Positions 22,810 through 31,706 of a DNA stretch of 64,000 bases are shown here, one piece after another. Every line of letters begins with the position of its first letter. Positions within the stretch are counted from its first letter, which is position 1. Both the position numbers and the translations under genes were made by a program. Source of the stretch: DIGJ01 sp041739345 (GTDB lineage: Bacteria; Bacillota; Clostridia; Lachnospirales; Lachnospiraceae); assembly GCA_041739345.1 (NCBI GenBank), contig JBGSNZ010000024.1, positions 1 through 64,000 of the forward strand. The letters run 5' to 3'. Below the pieces are notes generated by a model. The model was not told where the DNA came from and searched no databases. It was given only the letters and a program-made list of their open reading frames with translations.

Positions 22810-23886
22810 ATGACTGAACGGGAATCCCAAATTTTTAAATGGATTAAAGAAAATCCAATGATATCCCAACAAGAGATAGCGGAAAGAGCAAATATTACTA
22901 GATCATCAGCGGCAGTGCATATTTCAAACTTAATGAAAAAAGGCATGATACGCGGGAAAGGATATGTTTTGCAGGAAGAAAATTATATTACAGTTGTCGG
23001 TGCAGTCAATGTTGATATCTCCGGAACACCGTATCAAAAACTGCTAAACGCAGACAGCAACCCTGGAAAAATGACCATCTCGTTTGGAGGGGTAGGACGT
23101 AACATTGCAGAGAATATCAGCCGATTAGGCGAACAGGTGGAAATGATAACGGTTCTTGGTGATGATTTTTATGCAGCAGAGATTGAAAAGAGTTGCCGCA
23201 AGTTAGGAATACAGTTACAGCATACATTAAGAGTTGCAGATGAAAATACATCTACCTATCTTTGCATTAATGATGAACAAGGAGATATGGCAGTAGCGGT
23301 TAGCGATATGGGTATTTATGAGAAACTTACACCAGAATACCTTGAAAGTAAGATGGCAATTATCAATAAAGGAAGTTTAGTAGTGGTTGATGCAAATATC
23401 CCAGAAGAGACCATTAAGTATTTAGCAGATAAATGTAGCGTCCCCATTCTTGCAGAGCCGGTTTCTACAAAAAAAGCAATGAAGTTTGCGTCAGTTCTTA
23501 ATAAGATATTTCTGTTAAAGCCAAATCTTTTAGAGTTGGAGCTTTTAAGCGAAGTAAAAGTTACAAATGAAGAAGAATTATACAAGGCGATGGATCGTTT
23601 ATTAGATCAGGGAGTTAAACATCTAGCAGTATCCATGGGAAGTCGTGGCGTTTATTATGGTAATAAGAACGAAAAGAAACATTATCCTTGCTTGCCATGT
23701 AAAGTTGTAAATACAACTGGATGTGGAGATGCTTTAATGGGCGGAGTAGCATGGGGAATTCAAAAGGATGAGCCAGTAAGCCAGGCTATCAATTATGGAT
23801 TAGCAGCATCCTCGATTTGCATTGAACATAATGGTGCAATTAGTCAGGAAATAACCGCTGAGAATCTTTTAAATCGTTTGAACTAA
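22810..23886 (+). CDS. psuK: Pseudouridine kinase with N-terminal winged helix (PfkB family)
   Basis: A 358-residue protein. Residues 1-58 form a winged-helix domain (ESQIFKWIKENPMISQQEIA; RSSAAVHISNLMKKG). Residues 60-358 are a PfkB/ribokinase domain with the first motif GGVGRNIAENISRLG and the second motif NTTGCGDALMGG, which includes the catalytic Asp. The psuG gene directly after it identifies the substrate as pseudouridine, which it phosphorylates to pseudouridine 5'-phosphate. The winged helix may make it its own regulator. GAGAGGTGATGAG decides the start at 22810 rather than TTG 22795. Confidence 0.9.
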   Translation: MTERESQIFKWIKENPMISQQEIAERANITRSSAAVHISNLMKKGMIRGKGYVLQEENYITVVGAVNVDISGTPYQKLLNADSNPGKMTISFGGVGRNIAENISRLGEQVEMITVLGDDFYAAEIEKSCRKLGIQLQHTLRVADENTSTYLCINDEQGDMAVAVSDMGIYEKLTPEYLESKMAIINKGSLVVVDANIPEETIKYLADKCSVPILAEPVSTKKAMKFASVLNKIFLLKPNLLELELLSEVKVTNEEELYKAMDRLLDQGVKHLAVSMGSRGVYYGNKNEKKHYPCLPCKVVNTTGCGDALMGGVAWGIQKDEPVSQAINYGLAASSICIEHNGAISQEITAENLLNRLN

Positions 23887-23924
23887 TTAATTCACATACA
23901 ATAATTTATAATGGAGGAAAAAAC

Positions 23925-24848
23925 ATGAATTTAGAAAAATTTTTAGTAGTATCCGATGAAGTAAAAGCAGCATTAAAAGAGGGTAAACCAGTTGTAGCAT
24001 TGGAATCAACCATCATTTCTCACGGAATGCCATATCCTAAGAATGTTGAAACGGCGCTTCAAGTAGAACAAATCGTTCGTGACAATGGAGCAGTTCCTGC
24101 AACAATCGCAATTATAAAAGGAAAAATGACAGTTGGTATCTCTAAGGAACAAATCGAATACTTAGGAAAAATAGGATTAGACGTACCAAAAGCAAGCCGT
24201 CGTGATCTCCCAGTTATCTTAGCAAAAGGAATGGACGGAGCAACAACCGTTGCAACAACTATGATAGCAGCTTCTTTGGCTGGCGTTAAAGTATTTGGTA
24301 CTGGTGGAATCGGTGGAGTACATCGTGGAGCGGAAACAACCATGGATATCAGTGCTGACCTTGACGAACTTTCCATGACAGACGTATGCGTAGTATGCGC
24401 TGGCTGCAAATCCATCTTAGATATCGGACTTACCTTAGAATATTTAGAAACAAAAGGAGTAACTGTAATTGGCTATCAGACAGAAGAGGTTCCTGCATTT
24501 TATACAACTCACAGTGGATTTAAGGCAGATTATCGCCTAGATACTCCAAAAGAAATTGCAGAATCTTTCCATGTAAAGGAAGATTGCGGATTACAAGGTG
24601 GTATGGTAATTGGCAATCCAATCCCAGAGCAGTATGCTATGGATGCTGACTACATCAGCAAGAATATAGATGAAGCGGTGAAAGAAGCAGAAGAATTAGG
24701 TATTAAGGGAAAAGAAACAACACCTTTCTTACTCGATAAAATTCAGAAATTAACAGATGGTAAGAGTCTTGATGCAAATATCCAGTTAGTTTTCAATAAC
24801 GTTGCACTTGCAGCTAAGATCGCGGGAGAATATGTAAAAATTAAATAA
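23925..24848 (+). CDS. psuG: Pseudouridine-5'-phosphate glycosidase
   Basis: A 307-residue enzyme of the IndA/PsuG family. Conserved segments include ALESTIISHGMPYPKNVETA near the N-terminus, the GTGGIGGVHRGAETTMDISADL-type core (here around residues 126-146) and VCAGCKSILDIGLTLEYLET. It breaks the C-C glycosidic bond of pseudouridine 5'-phosphate to uracil and ribose 5-phosphate. Together with the kinase 38 bp upstream it gives a complete pseudouridine breakdown route, which recycles RNA-derived nucleoside. AATGGAGG precedes the ATG. Confidence 0.95.
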   Translation: MNLEKFLVVSDEVKAALKEGKPVVALESTIISHGMPYPKNVETALQVEQIVRDNGAVPATIAIIKGKMTVGISKEQIEYLGKIGLDVPKASRRDLPVILAKGMDGATTVATTMIAASLAGVKVFGTGGIGGVHRGAETTMDISADLDELSMTDVCVVCAGCKSILDIGLTLEYLETKGVTVIGYQTEEVPAFYTTHSGFKADYRLDTPKEIAESFHVKEDCGLQGGMVIGNPIPEQYAMDADYISKNIDEAVKEAEELGIKGKETTPFLLDKIQKLTDGKSLDANIQLVFNNVALAAKIAGEYVKIK

Positions 24849-24870
24849 AAATTCTCTTAAATAAGTTAGA

Positions 24871-24928
24871 TAAGGGTGCCCTAAAATGACGGATTAACAT
24901 CCCGATTTTTAAGGGCATCCTTATTTTA
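24871..24928 (+). terminator. Intrinsic terminator after psuG
   Basis: TAAGGGTGCCCTAAAA (24871-24886) pairs, with one G-T pair, to TTTTAAGGGCATCCTTA (24907-24923), with an open middle loop and T-rich tail. Confidence 0.7.
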
Positions 24929-25062
24929 TAAGGATTTTATGCTGTTTGCCATATATTGTTGCAGGACAAATTGTAGTTGCGGTGTCTTGCCAAAAATGAT
25001 ACAATATAATTTGAATTGTTAATAATGCCTCGTTAGGCAATCAAATAGGAGTGAAGGATTCG

Positions 25063-27630
25063 ATGAGTATAGTAACGAAAATATTTGGTACACATAGCGA
25101 AAGAGAATTAAAGTTGATTTATCCAATCGTAGATAAAATAGAAGCATTAGAGCCTGAAATGGAAAAATTAACCGATGAGGAACTAAAGAATAAAACACCA
25201 GAATTTAAGAATCGTTTGAAAAAAGGTGAGACATTAGATGATATTTTGCCGGAAGCATATGCTGTCGTACGCGAGGCTGCAAAGCGAGTTCTAGGGATGA
25301 GACATTATCGTGTTCAGCTACTTGGTGGTATTATCTTGCATCAGGGACGTATCACTGAAATGAGAACCGGTGAAGGAAAGACGTTGGTTTCTACTTTGCC
25401 AGCATATTTAAATGCACTCGAAGAAAAGGGCGTTCATATTGTAACTGTAAATGATTACCTTGCAAAACGTGATGCTGAGTGGATGGGACAAATTCATGAA
25501 TTTCTTGGACTAAAAGTAGGTGTAATATTAAACGGTGTCGATAATGATGAAAGAAGAGTAGCATATGCATGTGATATTACATATGCAACAAATAATGAAT
25601 TAGGATTCGATTATTTGAGAGATAATATGGTTATCTATAAGGAACAACTGGTATTACGTGATTTGCATTATGCGATCATTGATGAGGTTGACTCTGTATT
25701 AATTGACGAAGCTAGAACTCCACTTATTATTTCGGGTCAAAGTGGAAAATCAACAAAACTTTATGAAGCTTGTGATATTTTAGCAAGACAGCTCAACCGT
25801 GGTGAGTCGAAAGAACTTACCAAGATGGATGCTTTGATGAAAGAAGAAATTCAAGAAACTGGGGATTTTGTTGTAAATGAGAAAGACAAAAATGTGAACC
25901 TTACCGAAGAAGGTGTTCATAAAGTAGAGCGTTTCTTTAGTATTGAAAACCTTGCAGATCCTGAAAATCTAGAAATCCAGCACAACATTATTTTGGCGCT
26001 TCGTGCACATAATTTAATGTTCCGTGATCAGGATTATGTAGTAAAGGAAGATCAAGTATTAATAGTAGATGAATTTACTGGTCGTATTATGCCAGGAAGA
26101 CGTTATTCCGATGGTTTACATCAGGCAATTGAAGCAAAAGAACATGTAAAGGTTAAGAGAGAAAGTAAAACTCTTGCAACGATTACATTCCAGAATTTCT
26201 TTAATAAGTATGCAAAGAAATCTGGTATGACTGGTACAGCGCTTACGGAAGAAAAGGAATTTAGAGAAATTTATGGCATGGATGTTATTGAAGTGCCAAC
26301 AAATCTTCCAGTAGCCAGAGTTGATTTTCAAGATGCTGTTTATAAGACAAAGAAAGAAAAGCTGGATGCAGTAGTTGATGATATCATTGAATCTTACAAC
26401 ATTAAACAGCCAGTATTAGTTGGTACAATTACGATTGAAGCGTCCGAAGAATTAAGTGAATATTTAAAGAAAAAAGGAATCCCTCATAAAGTATTGAATG
26501 CAAAATTCCATGAATTAGAAGCTGAAATTATCGCAGATGCTGGACAGTCAGGCGCAGTTACAATTGCAACAAATATGGCAGGACGTGGTACCGATATTAA
26601 ACTTGGCGAAGGGGTTACTGGGCTTGGTGGATTAAAGATTATTGGTACAGAAAGACATGAATCCAGACGTATTGATAATCAGCTCCGTGGTCGTGCAGGA
26701 CGTCAGGGTGATCCGGGTCAGTCAAGATTTTATATTTCTTTGGAAGACGACTTGATGAGATTATTTGGTTCTGAGAGACTTATGAGTATATTTAATTCCC
26801 TTGGAATGCCAGATGGTGAGCAGATTGAACATAAGATGCTTAGCTCTGCAATTGAAAAGGCTCAAACAAAGATAGAAAATAATAACTACGGAATTCGTAA
26901 GAATCTGTTAGAATATGATCGTGTAAACAATGAACAACGTGAAATTATTTATGCGGAACGAAGAAGAGTTTTAGATGGTGAGAGTATGCGTGATGCAATC
27001 TATAAGATGATTACGGATACGATTGAACGTAAAATGGGTACTTGTATTAGTGATGAACAACTTCCAGAAGAATGGGATTTGGAAGAATTAAATCAATTAT
27101 TACTTCCAATCATTCCATTAAAAACAATTTCTATTAGCGAAGACAAGTTAAAACATATTAAAAAAGCGGAATTAATGCAAGAATTAAAAGAAGAAGCCGT
27201 AAAGGTTTATGAAGAAAAAGAAACGGAATTCTTAGAGCCTGAACATCTTCGCGAAGTAGAGCGTGTTATTTTATTAAGGGTAATTGATAGAAAATGGATG
27301 GATCATATTGATGATATGGATCAACTCCGTCAGGGAATTGGTTTACAGGCGTATGGTCAAAGAGATCCATTGATTGAATACAAATTCTCTGGTTTTGAAA
27401 TGTTTGATGAAATGACAGAATCCATATCCGAAGATACGGTAAAAGCATTAATGCATGTAAGAATTGAACAGAAAGTGGAAAGAGAACAAGTAGCTAAAGT
27501 TACTGGAACCAATAAAGATGAATCGGTTAAAGGTCCAGTTAAAAGAGTGGCTAAAAAGGTTCAGCCGAATGATCCATGTCCATGTGGAAGCGGAAGAAAG
27601 TATAAACAATGTTGTGGTAAAAATATTTAA
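25063..27630 (+). CDS. secA: Preprotein translocase ATPase SecA
   Basis: An 855-residue motor ATPase. Walker A is MRTGEGKTLVS near residue 103, motif II VDSVLIDEARTPLI follows, and the preprotein-binding, helical scaffold and second ATPase regions (TNMAGRGTDIKLGEGV; QLRGRAGRQGDPG) are complete. The zinc-binding tail PNDPCPCGSGRKYKQCCGKN ends the protein. SecA drives export of unfolded proteins through SecYEG. ATG 25063 is chosen because AGGAGTGAAGGA lies just upstream; a GTG at 25051 falls inside this ribosome site. prfB follows 38 bp later, an arrangement common in Firmicutes. Confidence 0.97.
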   Translation: MSIVTKIFGTHSERELKLIYPIVDKIEALEPEMEKLTDEELKNKTPEFKNRLKKGETLDDILPEAYAVVREAAKRVLGMRHYRVQLLGGIILHQGRITEMRTGEGKTLVSTLPAYLNALEEKGVHIVTVNDYLAKRDAEWMGQIHEFLGLKVGVILNGVDNDERRVAYACDITYATNNELGFDYLRDNMVIYKEQLVLRDLHYAIIDEVDSVLIDEARTPLIISGQSGKSTKLYEACDILARQLNRGESKELTKMDALMKEEIQETGDFVVNEKDKNVNLTEEGVHKVERFFSIENLADPENLEIQHNIILALRAHNLMFRDQDYVVKEDQVLIVDEFTGRIMPGRRYSDGLHQAIEAKEHVKVKRESKTLATITFQNFFNKYAKKSGMTGTALTEEKEFREIYGMDVIEVPTNLPVARVDFQDAVYKTKKEKLDAVVDDIIESYNIKQPVLVGTITIEASEELSEYLKKKGIPHKVLNAKFHELEAEIIADAGQSGAVTIATNMAGRGTDIKLGEGVTGLGGLKIIGTERHESRRIDNQLRGRAGRQGDPGQSRFYISLEDDLMRLFGSERLMSIFNSLGMPDGEQIEHKMLSSAIEKAQTKIENNNYGIRKNLLEYDRVNNEQREIIYAERRRVLDGESMRDAIYKMITDTIERKMGTCISDEQLPEEWDLEELNQLLLPIIPLKTISISEDKLKHIKKAELMQELKEEAVKVYEEKETEFLEPEHLREVERVILLRVIDRKWMDHIDDMDQLRQGIGLQAYGQRDPLIEYKFSGFEMFDEMTESISEDTVKALMHVRIEQKVEREQVAKVTGTNKDESVKGPVKRVAKKVQPNDPCPCGSGRKYKQCCGKNI

Positions 27631-27668
27631 AATATAAGTGGCGTAAGCGACTAAAAAGAGGTGATTTA

Positions 27669-28773
27669 GTGGTCGAATTAGATCAGTACAAGTTTACACT
27701 TGGCAATTACGAAAAACCATTAGAAGAAATCGGGGATTCACTTTGACTTAGCAAATAAACTGCTAAGAATAGAGGAACTTGAAAAGATAATGGAGGCGCC
27801 TTCATTTTGGGATAGTCCAGAAAAGTCACAGCAATGCATGAAAGAACTGAAGGGCCTTAAAGATACGATTAAGGGATTTAATACTCTGAGGGAAGCGTAT
27901 GAAGATGTTGAAACTCTTCTAGAAATGGGTTATGAAGAGTCCGATGAATCTTTAATTCCTGAGATAGGAGGAGCATTAGCCACCTTTATTAAAGACTTTG
28001 AAGAACTTCGTATTTCAACGTTATTATCAGAAGAGTACGATGGAGACAATGCCATACTGACACTTCATGCAGGCGCTGGTGGTACCGAAAGTTGTGATTG
28101 GTCAAGTATGCTTTGTCGTATGTATCAAAGATGGGCAGAAAAAAAAGGATTTCAAGTGACAATGCTTGACTATCTGGACGGAGAAGAAGCGGGACTTAAG
28201 TCCGTTACACTTGAAATTATTGGTCAGAATGCATATGGATATTTGAAATCAGAACGAGGCGTACATCGTCTTGTACGTATTTCACCATTTAATGCAGCAG
28301 GAAAACGGCAGACATCTTTTGTATCCTGTGATGTCATGCCAGATATTGAGGAAGATCTCGATATTGAAGTAGCAGATGATGATATTCGTATTGATACTTA
28401 CCGTTCCAGCGGTGCAGGTGGACAGCATATTAACAAGACGTCTTCAGCAATTCGTATTACACACTTTCCTAGTGGAATTGTAGTACAGTGTCAGAATGAA
28501 CGTTCACAGCATATGAATAAAGATAAGGCAATGAAGATGTTAAAAGCAAAACTTTATCTTTTAAAACAACAGGAAAATCTTGATAAAGAGACGGATATTC
28601 GTGGCGAAATAAAGGAAATTGGTTGGGGAAGCCAAATTCGGTCTTATGTATTGCAGCCATATACGATGGTAAAGGATCATAGAACGAATGTGGAATCAGG
28701 AAATACTTCGGCCGTTCTGGATGGAGATATTGATATGTTTATTAATGGATATTTAAAATTGATTAGTAAATAA
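27669..28773 (+). CDS. prfB: Peptide chain release factor 2 with programmed +1 frameshift
   Basis: The gene starts at GTG 27669 behind GAGGTGAT. After 25 codons it meets an in-frame TGA (27744-27746) in the slippery context CTT-TGA-C, the classical RF2 autoregulatory site. Reading continues in the +1 frame from GAC 27745 to 28773, giving a 367-residue product. GGGG at 27732-27735 acts as the internal Shine-Dalgarno-like stimulator, 5 bases before CTT. The SPF tripeptide (RISPFN) reads UGA/UAA and GAGGQHINKT carries the GGQ catalytic motif. Low RF2 favours the shift, so the protein controls its own level. Confidence 0.96.
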
Positions 28774-28790
28774 AAAAGGGGGAAGATTCT

Positions 28791-29267
28791 ATGGCAAGTA
28801 AAAGAGTTGTATTTTTCAAAATTGGTGGACAAGTTTATGGACTAAATGTAACCTATACACAGGGAATCGAAAAGTTTGTAAATCTAATGCCAGTACCAAA
28901 TACTTTATCTCATATTAAAGGGTTAATTAATTTAAGAGGTGAAGTGATTCCGGTATACAGTTTAAGAAGAAAATTTGGCATGCCAGAAATTGGTACGACG
29001 GAATCAACCCAATTAATTATAACAAGACTGCAAAACGGAATTTACCTTGCATTTGAGGTGGATGGAGTTCAAGAAATTGCAGAAATTTCGGATGAAGCAG
29101 AAAGTATTACACCTGCACTTATCATGAGTGGAGATACCGGTTATATTGAGAAAGTAGTTCATTTGGAGAAAAATCTTGCGATCTTAATTAACCCGGAAGG
29201 AATCCTTTCAGAAGAAGAAAAAGAAAATATACAAAAATACTTGGATAAATTAAAAAAAGAGGCTTAG
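28791..29267 (+). CDS. cheW: Chemotaxis coupling protein CheW
   Basis: A 158-residue CheW-domain protein: VVFFKIGGQVYGLNVTYTQG at the start, PNTLSHIKGLINLRGEVIPV in the middle and IEKVVHLEKNLAILINPEGI near the end. The conserved NLRG receptor/CheA contact is intact. CheW links chemoreceptors to CheA at the membrane. It lies 17 bp after prfB with AAGGGGGAAG as its ribosome site, far from other chemotaxis genes, so it may serve a particular receptor group. The stop codon lies within the loop of its terminator. Confidence 0.9.
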   Translation: MASKRVVFFKIGGQVYGLNVTYTQGIEKFVNLMPVPNTLSHIKGLINLRGEVIPVYSLRRKFGMPEIGTTESTQLIITRLQNGIYLAFEVDGVQEIAEISDEAESITPALIMSGDTGYIEKVVHLEKNLAILINPEGILSEEEKENIQKYLDKLKKEA

Positions 29268-29278
29268 CCTCTTTTTTT
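29252..29278. terminator. Bidirectional terminator containing the cheW stop codon
   Basis: AAAAAAAGAGGC and GCCTCTTTTTTT form a perfect 12-bp stem around TTA. The TAG stop (29265-29267) is in the loop, and the convergent gene's stop at 29277 lies in the opposite arm. Confidence 0.88.
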
Positions 29279-29978
29279 AATTTCCTAGACAATTCTCAAG
29301 AAATAGAATGGAATTATCAGTATGTTTGGAAGAAATAAAGAGCGCAAGCACAGGGTCACTCATATTTTTTGTATATGGATCAAATGCCTTGAAATCTTTT
29401 ATCGAAATTCCATTTGCCACATTTACGGTGGTATCATTTACCGCAGCGTATACGTAAGAATCTGAAAAAGCATCGTTAAGTTCGCTTGGAAGCAATTCTT
29501 CCAAATTGCAAAAGGAACCAAAAGCCGCATAATGCTCAAAGATACTACGGTCTGCAATTATCATATCATATTGTCCTGAGTAAGAAAAAACAGATAGTTT
29601 CTGTTCTGATACATCAGATAGTTTTACACTAGTCGCATCATTCGTGTATAAACTCTGGTCAATTACAACTTCTTCTTTTTTTGTATTGAGTTCTAATTTT
29701 TTGCTAAGACTCTTACCTAAAGACTCAATTGCTTTATCACTCATCGATGAGTTTACCACAGTAAGAGTAAATACAGTTTCTTTTTTCGTGAGTATGCTAG
29801 AAAAGAGACTTACTATAACAACGAATAAAACAAGACTTAAAATTACAAATTTCAAATAGTAATCTTTAAAATACTGTAGCTTACCCCGAGCAGACAAAGA
29901 ACTCCATTTTTCTTTTTCGGTTTTTGTTTCTTTATGATTATAAATTGCTGCATTATCGTCTAATCGCGTGTTTTTCAA
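29277..29978 (-). CDS. Membrane-anchored protein of unknown function
   Basis: A 233-residue protein with a cytoplasmic N-terminus of about 42 residues (starting MKNTRLDDNAAIYNHKETKT), one membrane segment at about 43-66 (FVILSLVLFVVIVSLFSSIL) and an extracytoplasmic domain of about 165 residues. The outer domain has YDMIIADRSIFEHYAAFGSF and LEELLPSELNDAF, which recalls a small type-2 solute-binding fold, but the match is not certain. Similar single-pass proteins are common in Lachnospiraceae without an assigned role. It is a lone gene convergent with cheW. Confidence 0.55.
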   Translation of the reverse strand: MKNTRLDDNAAIYNHKETKTEKEKWSSLSARGKLQYFKDYYLKFVILSLVLFVVIVSLFSSILTKKETVFTLTVVNSSMSDKAIESLGKSLSKKLELNTKKEEVVIDQSLYTNDATSVKLSDVSEQKLSVFSYSGQYDMIIADRSIFEHYAAFGSFCNLEELLPSELNDAFSDSYVYAAVNDTTVNVANGISIKDFKAFDPYTKNMSDPVLALFISSKHTDNSILFLENCLGN

Positions 29979-30089
29979 AAAAATTCCTCCAAATGTTTAT
30001 ATTTCTATTAGTTTACCATATGTAAAATAGATTGCAACTACAATCCAATTACAAATATAAATTCCAATAACTTATAAAATGAATATGGC

Positions 30090-30118
30090 TTGAACTCAGA
30101 AAAAAAGAATGGTATACT
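30090..30118 (+). promoter_or_regulatory. Promoter of the pantothenate/CoA locus
   Basis: TTGAAC (30090-30095) and TATACT (30113-30118) are 17 bp apart. It rules out a translation start upstream of about 30125. Confidence 0.65.
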
Positions 30119-30173
30119 GTGGATGTCATGTATTGTATCCTCACGAAGAGGAATAATAACAGGAGGTAGGAAA

Positions 30174-30818
30174 TTGAATAACACATCAAAAAAGACATTA
30201 GGATTAGTGCAAGTAGCACTATTCACAGCCATTATTTTTGTATTGGCTATGGTACCAGGATTGGGATACATACCATTGGGTGTAATCCGTGCAACAACCA
30301 TTCATATTCCGGTCATTATTGGAGCGTTGGTTTTAGGTCCGAAAAAAGGAGCCCTTTTAGGAGGAGCATTTGGACTTACCAGTTTAATTAACAATACGCT
30401 TAACCCAACGGTAACTTCATTTGTATTTTCACCTATTTTGGCAGCAGAAATGGATGGAGCATTGGGCGTTATCAAAAGTACCATCATTTGTTTTGCCCCA
30501 CGTATACTAATTGGAATCATTCCTTATTTTGTATATCAGCTGATACGCAAGCAAATCAAAAACAACAAGACATCTATGGTTACTGCATTGGCATGCGCTG
30601 GTGTTGCAGGTTCTCTGACGAATACGTTATTAGTAATGAACTTAATCTATGTATTCTTTGGTGATACTTATGCAGCAGCAAAAGAAGTATCTTATCAGGC
30701 ACTGTACGGTACGATATTAGCAATCATCGGAACAAATGGTATTCCGGAAGCGATTGTGGCAGGCATACTAGTAACTGCGATTGGAAAAGTATTTTTTCAA
30801 TCTAGAATATTAAACTAG
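30174..30818 (+). CDS. ECF transporter S component, probably for pantothenate
   Basis: A 214-residue protein with five or six hydrophobic segments. The sequence VALFTAIIFVLAMVPGLGYI near the N-terminus and the GGAFGLTSLINNTL loop are typical of the substrate-binding S component of energy-coupling-factor transporters. The next gene encodes pantothenate kinase and the one after it CoaBC, so pantothenate is the likely cargo (PanT-like). The shared ECF ATPases and EcfT are not in this window. TTG 30174 is preferred, with AGGAGGTAGG 4 bases upstream; an ATG further upstream would overlap the promoter. Confidence 0.8.
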   Translation: MNNTSKKTLGLVQVALFTAIIFVLAMVPGLGYIPLGVIRATTIHIPVIIGALVLGPKKGALLGGAFGLTSLINNTLNPTVTSFVFSPILAAEMDGALGVIKSTIICFAPRILIGIIPYFVYQLIRKQIKNNKTSMVTALACAGVAGSLTNTLLVMNLIYVFFGDTYAAAKEVSYQALYGTILAIIGTNGIPEAIVAGILVTAIGKVFFQSRILN

Positions 30819-30824
30819 GATATT

Positions 30825-30871
30825 ACTGCTTTATATCAATGGAGAGATTCATTATATAAAGCAGTTTTTAC
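30825..30871 (+). terminator. Terminator or attenuator between the ECF gene and coaX
   Basis: ACTGCTTTATAT (30825-30836) pairs perfectly with ATATAAAGCAGT (30854-30865), followed by five T. It lies within a putative operon, so it could attenuate coaX expression. Confidence 0.65.
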
Positions 30872-30894
30872 ATAACATACAAGGAGTAGACATT

Positions 30895-31662
30895 ATGATT
30901 TTAGCAATAGATATGGGCAATACCAATATTGTGATTGGCTGCATTGATGACGAGAATACGTATTTCGTTGAACGTATGTCAACGGATTTGTCCAAAACAG
31001 AACTCGAATATGCCGTTGGCATTAAAACGGTATTAGAACTTTATAACATCAAAGTAGACGAATTAGAAGGTATTATCATTTCGTCCGTAGTACCGCCGCT
31101 TGTGAATATATTAAAAAGAGCATGTAAAAAGGTCCTTGATACGGAGGTTTACATTGTTGGGCCAGGGATAAAAACAGGCCTCAATATATTGATGGACAAT
31201 CCTGCGCAGGTGGGTAGTGATATGATTGTAAGCGCAGTTGCCGGATTAAAAGAATATGGCGCACCTTTTATTTTTGTAGATATGGGAACAGCTACCACTA
31301 TTTCAGTAGTAGACAAAAAAGGAAATTATGTAGGTGGAGCTATTTTACCAGGTATGAATACGGCAATGAATGGACTGGTATCAAATACAGCGCAGCTACC
31401 TAAAATTAGTATGGAAGCTCCTCAAAAAGTAATCGGGAAGAATACGATTGACTGTATGAAGAGTGGTATGGTTATGGGGAATGCAGCTTGCATTGACGGA
31501 ATGATTGATCGGATGTTTGAAGAACTAGGTTATGAGACGAAGGTACTTGCTACCGGAGGTTTGGCAGGCGTGGTGGTACCTCATTGCAAACATGAGATTA
31601 TAATTGATGATGCACTATTATTAAAAGGACTTAAGATTATATACGATAAGAATAAGAAATAA
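30895..31662 (+). CDS. coaX: Type III pantothenate kinase
   Basis: A 255-residue kinase of the ASKHA fold. The N-terminal phosphate motif is ILAIDMGNTNIVIG, followed by IISSVVPPL, the pantothenate-site segment NPAQVGSDMIVSAVAGLKEYGAP-like (about 103-122) and the second phosphate motif FVDMGTATTISVV. It makes 4'-phosphopantothenate, the first step of CoA synthesis, and this type is not feedback-inhibited by CoA. AAGGAG lies before the ATG. coaBC, the next pathway enzyme, follows at 45 bp. Confidence 0.95.
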   Translation: MILAIDMGNTNIVIGCIDDENTYFVERMSTDLSKTELEYAVGIKTVLELYNIKVDELEGIIISSVVPPLVNILKRACKKVLDTEVYIVGPGIKTGLNILMDNPAQVGSDMIVSAVAGLKEYGAPFIFVDMGTATTISVVDKKGNYVGGAILPGMNTAMNGLVSNTAQLPKISMEAPQKVIGKNTIDCMKSGMVMGNAACIDGMIDRMFEELGYETKVLATGGLAGVVVPHCKHEIIIDDALLLKGLKIIYDKNKK

Positions 31663-31706
31663 AGTAAGCATATGGTAAACAATACGAATGAGTGAAGGAG
31701 AATCTT

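Noticed and set aside
27744..27746. prfB as a pseudogene because of the in-frame TGA
   Set aside because: The CTT-TGA-C site after 25 codons and an intact +1 frame are the normal RF2 programmed frameshift.
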